A stretch of 36,893 nucleotides of DNA, from positions 1 to 36,893 of the forward strand of contig JAOZSB010000006.1 of the NCBI GenBank assembly GCA_029939895.1. The letters run 5' to 3'. This stretch comes from Desulfobacterales bacterium (GTDB lineage: Bacteria > Desulfobacterota > Desulfobacteria > Desulfobacterales > JAOZSB01). The translations under genes and the position numbers were made by a program. Positions 9,193 to 18,281 of the stretch are shown in pieces; within the stretch, counting starts at the first letter, position 1, and every line of letters starts with the position of its first letter. The notes beneath the pieces are model-generated. The model was given only the letters and a program-made list of their open reading frames with translations, was not told the origin of the DNA and searched no databases.

Positions 9193-9221
9193 AAAAGCCT
9201 TCTATAAGGCCGTTAAGTTTT

Positions 9222-9797
9222 TTAGACCATTCCCTTGAATGCAAAAAAGGAAAGGGACATGATTCCAGCCGTGATAAGACCAATTGAAGTATCCTGCAGG
9301 GCTTTTGGAACCCTTGCCAGAATAATTTTTTCCCGAACACCTGCAAAGAGGATCAGGGCAAGGCCAAAACCGGCTGCAAAGCCAAAGGATGTTACCAGGG
9401 ACTGCATAAAGGTGTATTCTTCGCCAATGTTTATAAGGCATGCACCAAAAACAGCACAGTTTGTTGTAATCAAGGGCAGAAAAATACCAAGGCCAGCATA
9501 AAGTGCAGGCATTGATTTTTTCAAAAACATTTCCACAAACTGCACCAGAGAAGCAATAATCACGATAAATGCAATTGTTGTCAAATATTGCAGATTGTAT
9601 TTTACGAGGAGCATGTGGTAAACAGACCATGTGATTCCACCGGCCAGCACCATGACAAAAATTACCGCCATTGACATTCCAAGGGCAGTTTCCATCTTTT
9701 TTGATGTTCCAAGAAACGGGCAGTTGCCCAGGAACTGTGCAAGAAGGATGTTATTTACAAATACGCAGCTTATAATAAGGACTATATAGTCGCCCAT
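9222..9797 (-). CDS. rnfA: Electron transport complex subunit RnfA
   Basis: MGDYIVLIISCVFVNNILLAQFLGNCPFLGTSKKMETA...TNCAVFGACL. Confidence 0.95.
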   Translation of the reverse strand: MGDYIVLIISCVFVNNILLAQFLGNCPFLGTSKKMETALGMSMAVIFVMVLAGGITWSVYHMLLVKYNLQYLTTIAFIVIIASLVQFVEMFLKKSMPALYAGLGIFLPLITTNCAVFGACLINIGEEYTFMQSLVTSFGFAAGFGLALILFAGVREKIILARVPKALQDTSIGLITAGIMSLSFFAFKGMV

Positions 9798-9903
9798 CTT
9801 TCCATTCCTTTTGTTTGTATGAAAGAAGTTTCAAACACTTACAATTCTTTCATATTTCGTTGTGAGCAGTAAATAAACTCATAAACCGGCCTGCCAATGG
9901 CAG

Positions 9904-10506
9904 TTAATCGAAAAGGTTCATTATACAGAGCATGAGTCCCAGGCAGACAAAAGCTCCTGGTGCCTGTACCATGAAATTAAAAGGCTCGTAACTCGCCGGG
10001 AACAAGGTGTATGCCATATCACCCCATACCGTGAGAGTACCTTTGCCGAATATTTCTCTTAATCCGCCCAGAGCTGCCAGTGCCAGGGTAAAGCCGATTC
10101 CTATGCCCAGGCCGTCAGCCATTGAGTAGATTACGTTGTTCTTTGAAGCAAAAGCTTCTGCCCGGCCAAGCACTATGCAGTTAACAACAATCAGAGGAAT
10201 GAACATTCCAAGGTCGATAAACAATCCATAGACATATGCCTGCATGACCTGCTCAACCACAATAACAAAAGTTGCAATTATGATGATAAAACATGCAATC
10301 CTGACCTTTGTTGGAATAATTCCCTTGAGAAGTGAAACAAGAATATTCGAGCAAATCAACACAAAGGTGGTCGCCAGGCCCATGCCTATACCGTTTTTCA
10401 TGGAGGTTGTAACTCCGAGAACAGGGCAGAGACCGAGAACCAGTCTAAATGGGGGAATCTCTTCCCACAGTCCCTTTGTGAATTCTTGAGCTAACGATTT
10501 GGCCAT
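9904..10506 (-). CDS. rnfE: Electron transport complex subunit RnfE
   Basis: GLCPVLGVTTSMKNGIGMG...VVNCIVLGRAEAFA. Confidence 0.94.
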   Translation of the reverse strand: MAKSLAQEFTKGLWEEIPPFRLVLGLCPVLGVTTSMKNGIGMGLATTFVLICSNILVSLLKGIIPTKVRIACFIIIIATFVIVVEQVMQAYVYGLFIDLGMFIPLIVVNCIVLGRAEAFASKNNVIYSMADGLGIGIGFTLALAALGGLREIFGKGTLTVWGDMAYTLFPASYEPFNFMVQAPGAFVCLGLMLCIMNLFD

Positions 10507-10512
10507 AATTAA

Positions 10513-10580
10513 ACTCCTAATAAACTTAAAATTTTTAACGAAGCTATTTGCTTAGTTTTATCTTTGTTTTTGTTTATCAA
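10513..10580 (-). repeat. Interspersed 5'-leader repeat, copy C (upstream of rnfE)
   Basis: Minus sense: ...ATAAAACTAAGCAAATAGCTTCGTTAAAAATTTTAAGTTTATTAGGAG then start codon of rnfE. Confidence 0.65.
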
Positions 10581-10584
10581 AGAT

Positions 10585-11175
10585 CTATTCAAATTCCTGT
10601 AGTTTTTTCTGTATATCTGCTTCCACCTGCTTGTATGTTTCAAGCCCCATGGAAACCGCAGTACAAACTCCGCGTGAAGTTATGGTTGCACCGCTTATTG
10701 CAGAGATACCGCCGCCATCAGGGATTACCTTTACCGGCTTATCAAGTTCAAGCCCTGCGAACTGGGCAGAAAATGACGGATCATCCTTTGCGTTTGCGCC
10801 AAGTCCGGGGGTTTCCTGGTGGGTTGTAACACGAACGCCCTTGATTGTTTTTTCCTTAACATTCACGCCCACAAGTACGCCAACATTTCCGCCATATCCC
10901 TTGCCAATCAACTCAAAGGCCACCATGGACGGAACACCATCAACTTTACCGACAAAGAAGTTGGTCTCTTTCTCGTCAATTGTGAGTTTAAACCTGTCAG
11001 TCACTGGGTCGTTGGATGTCCCGGTCAGAAGATCCTTAATTGCCGGGCCGACAACAAACTTAAGCTTGTTATTTTCGATATTGGGCTTAAGGTTTTTTTC
11101 CAATGAGGCCAGCACACCGCCAGATAAACAACTGAGCATGGTGAGAACCACTACCATCATTATTTTTTCTTTCAT
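10585..11175 (-). CDS. rnfG: Electron transport complex subunit RnfG
   Basis: FMN-attachment motif SGATITSRGV; HQETPGLGA. Confidence 0.94.
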   Translation of the reverse strand: MKEKIMMVVVLTMLSCLSGGVLASLEKNLKPNIENNKLKFVVGPAIKDLLTGTSNDPVTDRFKLTIDEKETNFFVGKVDGVPSMVAFELIGKGYGGNVGVLVGVNVKEKTIKGVRVTTHQETPGLGANAKDDPSFSAQFAGLELDKPVKVIPDGGGISAISGATITSRGVCTAVSMGLETYKQVEADIQKKLQEFE

Positions 11176-11177
11176 TT

Positions 11178-12137
11178 TTATTCAACCCTTCCAAATGCTT
11201 TAGGCTTGATCTTGCCGAACAGCGGACTTGCAGTGTTCATGAGTATGATGGCAAAAACCACACCATCATAGTACGTGCCGATGTTCCTTATTAAAACGGT
11301 TAAAAAACCACCACCTATTCCGTATAAAATCATGGGTAGAAAACTGACTGGCGAGGATGCATCATCGGTTGCAAGAAAAAATGCTCCGATAAGGGTATAA
11401 CCGGTAAGAACGTGGAATACCGGGCCGGCAAATCTAACCGGGTCAGCCATGTTGAACATCAAGGCTGTAATGGCGACTCCGCCAATAAATGACAAGGCGA
11501 TTTCCCAGCGGATAAAGCCCCTGAGTATAAGATAAACACCGCCCAGGATAAGCCCAAGGCTAAAGGTAGAGCCAATGCCGCCGGACTGTTTGCCAAGGAG
11601 AAGATCAAGGGTGCTCCATGCTTCTGCACCTGTTGAACCGAGGCTTCTTGCTGCTGTAAGCGGGTATACCATACTGAAATCAAAATCATAGCCTGTAAGG
11701 GCAACGTTGAAGTCAAGATAATGCGGCCATGAAACCATGATTATGGCGATTGCGAGAAGGGGCGGGCTGAAAGGATTGCCGCCTATTCCACCGAAGATCA
11801 TCTTGCCTATGATAATGGCAATTGCAGAACCTAAAACCACGAGCCACCACGGAACCGTAGCCGGCAGGAGCATTGCAAACAAAAGCCCTACCAGTGCAGC
11901 GTTTCCATCGTCAACGGTCTGGGGCCGTTTGAGAATAAGGTTCATGATGTACTCCCAGATGATTGAACAGCCTACGGACAGAGCGATAACAGCCATAGCT
12001 GGCACGCCCCACATCAACAAGCCGACAATAACAGCAGGCAGTGCTGCAAAAATTGTGTGATAGGTCTTGTTCTGCAGGCTGCTCCCATAATGGACAAAGG
12101 GAGCGTGGGACACTATGAATTTGGGATTGTTACTCAT
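11178..12137 (-). CDS. rnfD: Electron transport complex subunit RnfD
   Basis: VSHAPFVHYGSSLQNKTYHTIFAALPA; GGIGGNPFSPPLLAIA; start overlaps rnfC stop by one base. Confidence 0.93.
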   Translation of the reverse strand: MSNNPKFIVSHAPFVHYGSSLQNKTYHTIFAALPAVIVGLLMWGVPAMAVIALSVGCSIIWEYIMNLILKRPQTVDDGNAALVGLLFAMLLPATVPWWLVVLGSAIAIIIGKMIFGGIGGNPFSPPLLAIAIIMVSWPHYLDFNVALTGYDFDFSMVYPLTAARSLGSTGAEAWSTLDLLLGKQSGGIGSTFSLGLILGGVYLILRGFIRWEIALSFIGGVAITALMFNMADPVRFAGPVFHVLTGYTLIGAFFLATDDASSPVSFLPMILYGIGGGFLTVLIRNIGTYYDGVVFAIILMNTASPLFGKIKPKAFGRVE

Positions 12138-13537
12138 TATTTTTTTGCCTCATTTTCTTCTGCCACAGCCTCTGCGTCTTCATCGGCTGAATCAGCATCT
12201 GCTGCTTCAGCTTCAAGCCTGGCGAGTTCGTATTTCGCAAGTTTTATATATTGGAAAACCGGCATTTGTGTTGTGCAGACAAACCCGCACAAACCGCAAT
12301 CAATGCATGAATAAAGATCGTATTCATCGGCTGCAAGTTCAAAATCTCCTGATTCAAGCACCCTTGCAAGCATGTTGACCTGAATCTTGGAGGGGCAGAC
12401 CCTGCAACAGTCCCCGCAGTCTATGCAGGGGTAATCTGACACGACTGGAATGTTGCTGCTGTCCTGAACCATCAGGGCATCTATTGATGAAGTTACAGGC
12501 ATATCAAGTGAAAACAGTGCGGTTCCGGTCATTGGGCCGCCGTTTATGATCCTGTCCCGCTCACCTGCGGTTATTCTCAAAGCTGCAAAAACATCGGAAA
12601 TCGGTGTCCCCAGAACAACATCCACCAGGGTTTTTTTACCGTTTTTATCAATAACGGTGACAATTTTTCTGGTTGGAATTTTGCCCTCTGTAATGGCTTT
12701 GCCAATTGCAGCGACCGCCTCAATGCTCATGAAGGTGATTCCAGAGTCCTCAAAGGGCTTGTCCGAAAGTAGCGCCCTGCCGAGATAGTCGTTTACAACC
12801 AGATATGGACTGGCGGTTGGATACTCCATTCCAACACCGGCAAGCTCTGCGCCAACGCTTTCATAATTTTGACCAGCGTCCCTTAACAGGGTAAGGATCG
12901 CTTTTTCGATTCCTGTTGCCTGTTTTAGAATTTTGATTCCAGCCCTGACGTTGTCCACCTCTGAGTTTGCAACATACTGGCGGGTCATGCAAAGAAGATC
13001 CTCATCAGCTCCTGTAATAATCAGGGTGTCAACTGGTTTTTCCGGATTTTGAAATACGGAAAAGTCAGGTGCGCCAGGAACGTTTGCAAGAAATTCTACA
13101 AGATGAGCCAGGTCCGGGCCTTGAGGAGCTTCCTCTTCCGGGGCTTCTTCTGCTGCTTCTTCAGCTTCGGCTGCTTCTTCTTTTTTGGCAGGAGCCTCAG
13201 GAGCCACATCTTCTTCTGCTTCGGCAGCAGTTGGCGTGATGGTTATTGCTGTCCAGTCGTCACCAAAATCACCGGGAAAGGCAGAAACTGTTTTTACCTC
13301 ACCGGAAACCGGGGATGTAGCGTAAATGGAAGATTCCTGGGAGATTGTGAGCTTGTCACCTTCCATGACAGTATCGCCTGGTTTGGTTCCTTCCGAGGCT
13401 ATGCCCACAAGTTTTTCTTTGACGTAAACCGTGACATTGTCAGGAGCAGGCAGCACAACCGGGATATAATTACCCTGGTTCATGTCCTCGTATACGAGAG
13501 TTGGCTTTTTAAAAACAAAAAAGGGTCTTTTAATCAT
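12137..13537 (-). CDS. rnfC: Electron transport complex subunit RnfC (divergent)
   Basis: C-terminal CIDCGDCCRVCP and CIDCGLCGFVCTTQMP; barrel-sandwich N-terminus; INGGPMTGTAL motif. Degenerate central FMN/NADH region. Confidence 0.88.
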   Translation of the reverse strand: MIKRPFFVFKKPTLVYEDMNQGNYIPVVLPAPDNVTVYVKEKLVGIASEGTKPGDTVMEGDKLTISQESSIYATSPVSGEVKTVSAFPGDFGDDWTAITITPTAAEAEEDVAPEAPAKKEEAAEAEEAAEEAPEEEAPQGPDLAHLVEFLANVPGAPDFSVFQNPEKPVDTLIITGADEDLLCMTRQYVANSEVDNVRAGIKILKQATGIEKAILTLLRDAGQNYESVGAELAGVGMEYPTASPYLVVNDYLGRALLSDKPFEDSGITFMSIEAVAAIGKAITEGKIPTRKIVTVIDKNGKKTLVDVVLGTPISDVFAALRITAGERDRIINGGPMTGTALFSLDMPVTSSIDALMVQDSSNIPVVSDYPCIDCGDCCRVCPSKIQVNMLARVLESGDFELAADEYDLYSCIDCGLCGFVCTTQMPVFQYIKLAKYELARLEAEAADADSADEDAEAVAEENEAKK

Positions 13538-13586
13538 GTTTGTACCTTTTATAATAAAGCAGATTTATCCATATTGATTAAGGTCA

Positions 13587-13982
13587 CTATTGAACCTTAA
13601 CATGGCATTCATTGCAATCAACCGGCTTGACATCAAATTCTTTATGACATCCTATGCACTGGGTATGGAGGGCATCAGCACGCTTAATCATATCCTCTGA
13701 GCCTTCACCCTTGAGGTGACATTCGCCGCATGCTTCAGGAACTTCCTCTTCGTCTTCCATTGTATGATGGCAATCGAGACATGAAAGGCCGATGCCAGCG
13801 TCAGAGGCGTGCAGCTTGTGGTCAAATGTTGCTGTACCAGTCACTGTTGAATAAGCCACACGATATGGCGTCTCCGGAGTCGGAGCAGAATATGTGGCAA
13901 AGCAGAACACTCCGACGATCAGCAATCCGATTCCAATCTTAAGTAACGTCGGCAATCCTTTTTGTTCGTCCATTGAGTTCAT
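13587..13982 (-). CDS. Membrane-anchored tetraheme cytochrome c3-family protein
   Basis: N-terminal TM. Four CXXCH: CLDCH, CGECH, CIGCH, CNECH. First gene of the rnf cluster. Confidence 0.88.
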   Translation of the reverse strand: MNSMDEQKGLPTLLKIGIGLLIVGVFCFATYSAPTPETPYRVAYSTVTGTATFDHKLHASDAGIGLSCLDCHHTMEDEEEVPEACGECHLKGEGSEDMIKRADALHTQCIGCHKEFDVKPVDCNECHVKVQ

Positions 13983-14014
13983 TTCCTTATAGTTTTACTA
14001 AGTTTACGTTAAAT

Positions 14015-14182
14015 AAATTTGCTACCATAACTATACGCTCCTATCAAGCATTATTTATCCAAAAATCGCATGTTTTTTTAGAGTATAATAAATAATGATG
14101 CCCAAACAGTTAAGCTGACTGGGGATTTTTTGCCCCACCATGCTGTATTATAAGGGGTTCAAATAATCATGGTAGCAATTTT
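14015..14182. promoter_or_regulatory. Inverted pair of 14-nt near-identical sites in a divergent promoter region
   Basis: ATGGTAGCAAATTT on minus (14015-14028) and ATGGTAGCAATTTT on plus (14169-14182), each ~33-36 nt upstream of the flanking divergent start. Confidence 0.4.
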
Positions 14183-14217
14183 AAAAATAATAGTATATAT
14201 TTATAAAAAGGAGATGT

Positions 14218-15048
14218 TTGAATCTGATGCCGGAAAACAAAAAAAAGCTTTCAAAATTTCAAAAAAAAATCCACGAAGTCATTTTTGAAGCAGATACTGC
14301 CCATGGAAGAGCCTTTGACCTTGTCCTGATTGTCAGTATTGTCATGAGCGTCGGGGTTGTAATGCTCGACAGCGTGGCTTCCATACGGGAAACCTGGGGC
14401 AACTGGCTCTATGCAGCAGAATGGTTTTTCACCATCCTTTTCAGCATTGAGTATCTTCTCAGGATTTACAGCATTGGCAACCCATTTCTATACATGAAAA
14501 GCTTTTTCGGGATCATCGACTTCCTCGCCATCCTGCCCACATACCTCAGCCTTATGTTCCCGGCTGGCCGATACTTCATGATAATTCGAATCCTGCGGGT
14601 ACTCAGGATTTTCAGGGTGCTGAAGCTGGTTCAATACGTCAGCGAAGCAAAACTGCTCATTGCAGCCCTTAAAACCAGCAGAACAAAAATCACTGTTTTC
14701 GTCTTCACAGTACTGACACTCGTGGTGGTTTTCGGGTCTGTCATGTACCTGGTGGAAGGTGCGGAAAACGGGTTCACAAGCATCCCCCGCAGCATCTACT
14801 GGGCAATCGTAACCCTTACAACCGTTGGATATGGCGACATTTCCCCGAACACAAGCATGGGGCAGTTCATAGCCGCAATCATCATGATCTTTGGATACGC
14901 CATAATAGCGGTTCCAACGGGCATCGTTACAGCAGAAATGATTGAGGCAGGAAAAAAGCAAGTCTCTACACAGGCCTGCTCCCACTGCGCCTCCGAAGGC
15001 CACGACTATGACGCACAACACTGCAAATTCTGCGGCTCAAAACTATAA
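14218..15048 (+). CDS. Voltage-gated ion channel superfamily protein (K+ channel) with C-terminal zinc ribbon
   Basis: S4-like RILRVLRIFRVLKL, selectivity filter TTVGYGD, C-terminal CSHCASEGHDYDAQHCKFCGSKL. TTG start (or ATG at 14227) after AAGGAG. Confidence 0.9.
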   Translation: MNLMPENKKKLSKFQKKIHEVIFEADTAHGRAFDLVLIVSIVMSVGVVMLDSVASIRETWGNWLYAAEWFFTILFSIEYLLRIYSIGNPFLYMKSFFGIIDFLAILPTYLSLMFPAGRYFMIIRILRVLRIFRVLKLVQYVSEAKLLIAALKTSRTKITVFVFTVLTLVVVFGSVMYLVEGAENGFTSIPRSIYWAIVTLTTVGYGDISPNTSMGQFIAAIIMIFGYAIIAVPTGIVTAEMIEAGKKQVSTQACSHCASEGHDYDAQHCKFCGSKL

Positions 15049-15089
15049 TTGCCTGACCATCATTGAACATACTTTTTAAGAACCGCTAT

Positions 15090-15117
15090 CAAAAACCAAA
15101 AAACCTGTCATCAGGTT
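15090..15117 (-). terminator. Terminator overlapping the 3' end of glyS
   Basis: Minus sense: AACCTG-atga-CAGGTT-TTTTGGTTTTTG; overlaps the stop codon. Confidence 0.55.
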
Positions 15118-17201
15118 GAAATTCTGGAAAAATCTGCAAACTCGGCAAAAAGCCCCCAGATCTCCTTTAAAATTGCAAGCCTGTTTCTTTTTACTTTTTC
15201 ATCCTCTGCCATCACAAGCACATTATCAAAAAAAGCATCCACAGCCCCACGCAGGGAGGCTATCTTGAGCAATGCATCGTCATAGCTGCCATTTTCAAGG
15301 TCATTGTCAACGCCTGTTTTCACGTTACGCAGGGCAGCAACAAGTTCTTTTTCTTCACCCTGCTCAAACAACCCTTCATCTGCCAGCCCTAAACCGTCAA
15401 TGTCTTCGTTTTTAGCAGACTTTCTGATAATGTTTACCACACGCTTAAAGGCAGCAGCCAGGGGTTCAAAATCTGGTTTGCTTTTCATGTTTTCCAATGC
15501 CCAGGTACGGTTCCACACATCAGGCGCATTATCCACACTCACCGCAGCTATGCTTGCCACAACATCCTTTGAAAAACCTTCCTCAATAAGTATATGTTCA
15601 ATGCGGCCCTGTATAAAGCCGATTGCCTTTGATGCAGTCTCCGCCATATCAGCGGTTGCCTTGTCCTTGAGGAGTTCCAGGCTCTTTGCGATTGCTTTAT
15701 TAAGGGAAAAGCCAAACTGCTTATCAAGCATGATAAGGGCCAGCCCTATTCCCTGCCGCCTTAATGCATAGGGGTCTGATGCACCAGTCGGGATAAGCCC
15801 GACGCTGAAGCATCCGCATATGGAGTCAATCTTTTCTGCAACACTTAAAACCGCGCCAGTCCGGGTTTCCGGGAGGGTTCCGCCAGAGTAAAGCGGCCTG
15901 TAATGCTCTTCAATCGCTGCTGCCACCTCTGCGTCCTCACCAGCCTTTAGAGCATAAATCCGTCCCATTACACCCTGTAGTTTCGGGAACTCGCACACAA
16001 CCTGACTTTCAAGGTCTGCCTTGAAAAGCTGCCCTGCACGGACAATCCTTTGCATTTCATCCCCATCTGCTCCAATCTCCTGTGCTATGAATTCAGCAAG
16101 CTTTGCAACCCTTTCTGCTTTTTCGAAAATTGAACCGAGTCTGGCCTGAAAAAGTACATTTTTCAGCCTTTGGGTCCAGTCCTCCATAGAGTCTTCAAGG
16201 TCAGCCATGTAGAAAAATCTTGCATCATCGAGTCTGGCCCTCAACACACGCTCATGCCCTGCTGTCACAAGATCCATATCCTTTACTGCCGTGTTGTTGA
16301 CCGCTATAAAATATGGAAGCAGGTTTTCAGAATCATCCACAACGGAAAAATATTTCTGGTGCTCCCGCATGGCAGTTACAAGTACTTCCTTGGGTACTTC
16401 CAGGTACTTATCTTCAAACTTACCAGCCGACGGCAAAGGATTTTCGACCAGATTTGCATTTATTCCTATCAACTCGTCATCAGCCAGAAGACTTCCGCCC
16501 ATTTCCACGGCCAGTTTTTCAACCCGCAGCCTTATAATATCCCTGCGCTCGTCAACTCCTGGAACAACACCTGCATCCTTTAATGTCTTTACATACTCAT
16601 CCGGTGAACTCAGCCTGTACTGCTTTGGGTGTGTGAAAGAGTGGCCCCATGTGCTCTGTCCGCTTTCTATGTTCCAGAGCGTAAAAGGCACAACATCCTC
16701 GCCAAGCATTGCAAGAAGGGAATGCACGGGCCTTGCAAAATGCATTTTCAGGTCAGCCCACTTCATGGTTTTTGGAAATGGAATCGCTTTAATTACTTCT
16801 GGAAAAACTTTTTCCAGAAGGTCTATTGCAGGTCTACCCTGATCAGAAACCGTGGCACAGAGGTAACGCCCCTTTTTGGTTTCCTTTATATTAAGGTCTT
16901 TCACATCAATTTTATTTTTTTCCGCAAACTTGACTGCCGCCACTGTTGGATTGCCGTCACCATCAAATGCGACCTTTTCCGGTGGGCCGGTCACCTCAGA
17001 AGTCAATGGCTCCTGCTTGTCAGCCACCGCTTCCACCATTACTGCAAGCCTCCTGGGGGTTCCAAAAACCTTTGCAGCCCCATGAGCTATACGAAGTCCG
17101 TCAAGCTTTTCCAATAATTTTGCAGAAAGCGCATCAAGTGCAGGCTCAATATATCCTGTGGGTATTTCTTCTGCTCCTACCTCTAATAGAAGGGTTTTCA
17201 T
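15111..17201 (-). CDS. glyS: Glycine--tRNA ligase beta subunit
   Basis: MKTLLLEVGAEEIPTGYIEPAL start preceded by CTAGGAG; the ORF extends to 17228. Confidence 0.96.
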   Translation of the reverse strand: MKTLLLEVGAEEIPTGYIEPALDALSAKLLEKLDGLRIAHGAAKVFGTPRRLAVMVEAVADKQEPLTSEVTGPPEKVAFDGDGNPTVAAVKFAEKNKIDVKDLNIKETKKGRYLCATVSDQGRPAIDLLEKVFPEVIKAIPFPKTMKWADLKMHFARPVHSLLAMLGEDVVPFTLWNIESGQSTWGHSFTHPKQYRLSSPDEYVKTLKDAGVVPGVDERRDIIRLRVEKLAVEMGGSLLADDELIGINANLVENPLPSAGKFEDKYLEVPKEVLVTAMREHQKYFSVVDDSENLLPYFIAVNNTAVKDMDLVTAGHERVLRARLDDARFFYMADLEDSMEDWTQRLKNVLFQARLGSIFEKAERVAKLAEFIAQEIGADGDEMQRIVRAGQLFKADLESQVVCEFPKLQGVMGRIYALKAGEDAEVAAAIEEHYRPLYSGGTLPETRTGAVLSVAEKIDSICGCFSVGLIPTGASDPYALRRQGIGLALIMLDKQFGFSLNKAIAKSLELLKDKATADMAETASKAIGFIQGRIEHILIEEGFSKDVVASIAAVSVDNAPDVWNRTWALENMKSKPDFEPLAAAFKRVVNIIRKSAKNEDIDGLGLADEGLFEQGEEKELVAALRNVKTGVDNDLENGSYDDALLKIASLRGAVDAFFDNVLVMAEDEKVKRNRLAILKEIWGLFAEFADFSRIST

Positions 17202-17325
17202 TTTAACTCCTAGCAAACTTTTTTTCATGCTTAATATTCTTGATAAATAAGCTTTGCTTTTTTAATTTTTTGTCAAACTCTGACACATCTGCTTATAAAT
17301 CCACAATACGCATCTCGAATTCTGG

Positions 17326-18195
17326 CTACTTCTTTAATAATGGGAATCCCATTTCTTCCCGCTGTTTCAGGTAGGTCTCTGAACATGCTCTCGCCATTTT
17401 TCTGATCCTGCCGATGTAGCCGGTTCTTTCGGTTACGCTTATCGCACCCCTTGCATCCAGGAGGTTGAAGGTGTGTGAACACTTGAGGCAGAACTCATAA
17501 GCCGGCAGCACAAGTCCGTCTGCTATTATCCGATGGGACTCAGCCTCGTATCTGGCGAAAAGGTCGAAGAGCATTTCAATATCTGCCTTCTCAAAATTGT
17601 ATGTTGACTGCTCCTTTTCCTGCTGTAGAAAAACATCACCATAGGTTATTGTGTCGTTCCACATAAGGTCGTAAACCCTGTCCACGCCCTGTAAATACAT
17701 GGCTATTCTTTCCAGGCCGTAGGTCAGTTCAACGGAAACAGGGTGAACCTCAATGCTTCCTGCCTGCTGAAAATAAGTAAACTGTGTTACTTCCATGCCG
17801 TCCAGCCAGACCTCCCAGCCAAGTCCCGATGCGCCCAGTGTCGGGGATTCCCAGTCATCTTCCACAAACCTAATATCATGGGCCAGTGGATCAACCCCCA
17901 GTGCACTAAGGCTGTCAAGGTACAACTGCTGCACATTGAGGGGCGACGGCTTGAGTATCACCTGATACTGATAATAATGCTGCAACCGGTTGGGATTTTC
18001 TCCGTAACGCCCGTCTGCCGGCCTTCTCGACGGCTGAACATAGGCAGTGTTCCACGGCTCCGGCCCAAGCGCCTTTAACAGCGTCCCTGGATGAAACGTC
18101 CCGGCTCCCACCTCAATATCGTAGGACTGGATAAGAACACAGCCGTTGTTTGCCCAATAGTTTTGCAAGGTTAGAATTATGTCTTGAAATTTCAT
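17326..18195 (-). CDS. glyQ: Glycine--tRNA ligase alpha subunit
   Basis: [38 protein letters not shown]...[33 protein letters not shown]. Confidence 0.97.
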   Translation of the reverse strand: MKFQDIILTLQNYWANNGCVLIQSYDIEVGAGTFHPGTLLKALGPEPWNTAYVQPSRRPADGRYGENPNRLQHYYQYQVILKPSPLNVQQLYLDSLSALGVDPLAHDIRFVEDDWESPTLGASGLGWEVWLDGMEVTQFTYFQQAGSIEVHPVSVELTYGLERIAMYLQGVDRVYDLMWNDTITYGDVFLQQEKEQSTYNFEKADIEMLFDLFARYEAESHRIIADGLVLPAYEFCLKCSHTFNLLDARGAISVTERTGYIGRIRKMARACSETYLKQREEMGFPLLKK

Positions 18196-18281
18196 TTTTA
18201 CCTCTGTTAAACTTTTTTTATTTCAATTTTTTCTACTTTTATCGTTGACTTCTGGGTACCAGATTCCGTTAATTACAATTC

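Noticed and set aside
16170-17206. Several plus ORFs over glyS (137, 183, 162, 86 aa)
   Set aside because: Shadow ORFs on the antisense strand of a strongly conserved housekeeping gene.
17203-17265. Possible degenerate copy of the leader repeat before glyS (CTCCTAGCAAACTT)
   Set aside because: Only the SD-proximal end resembles the consensus; the rest does not align convincingly by eye.
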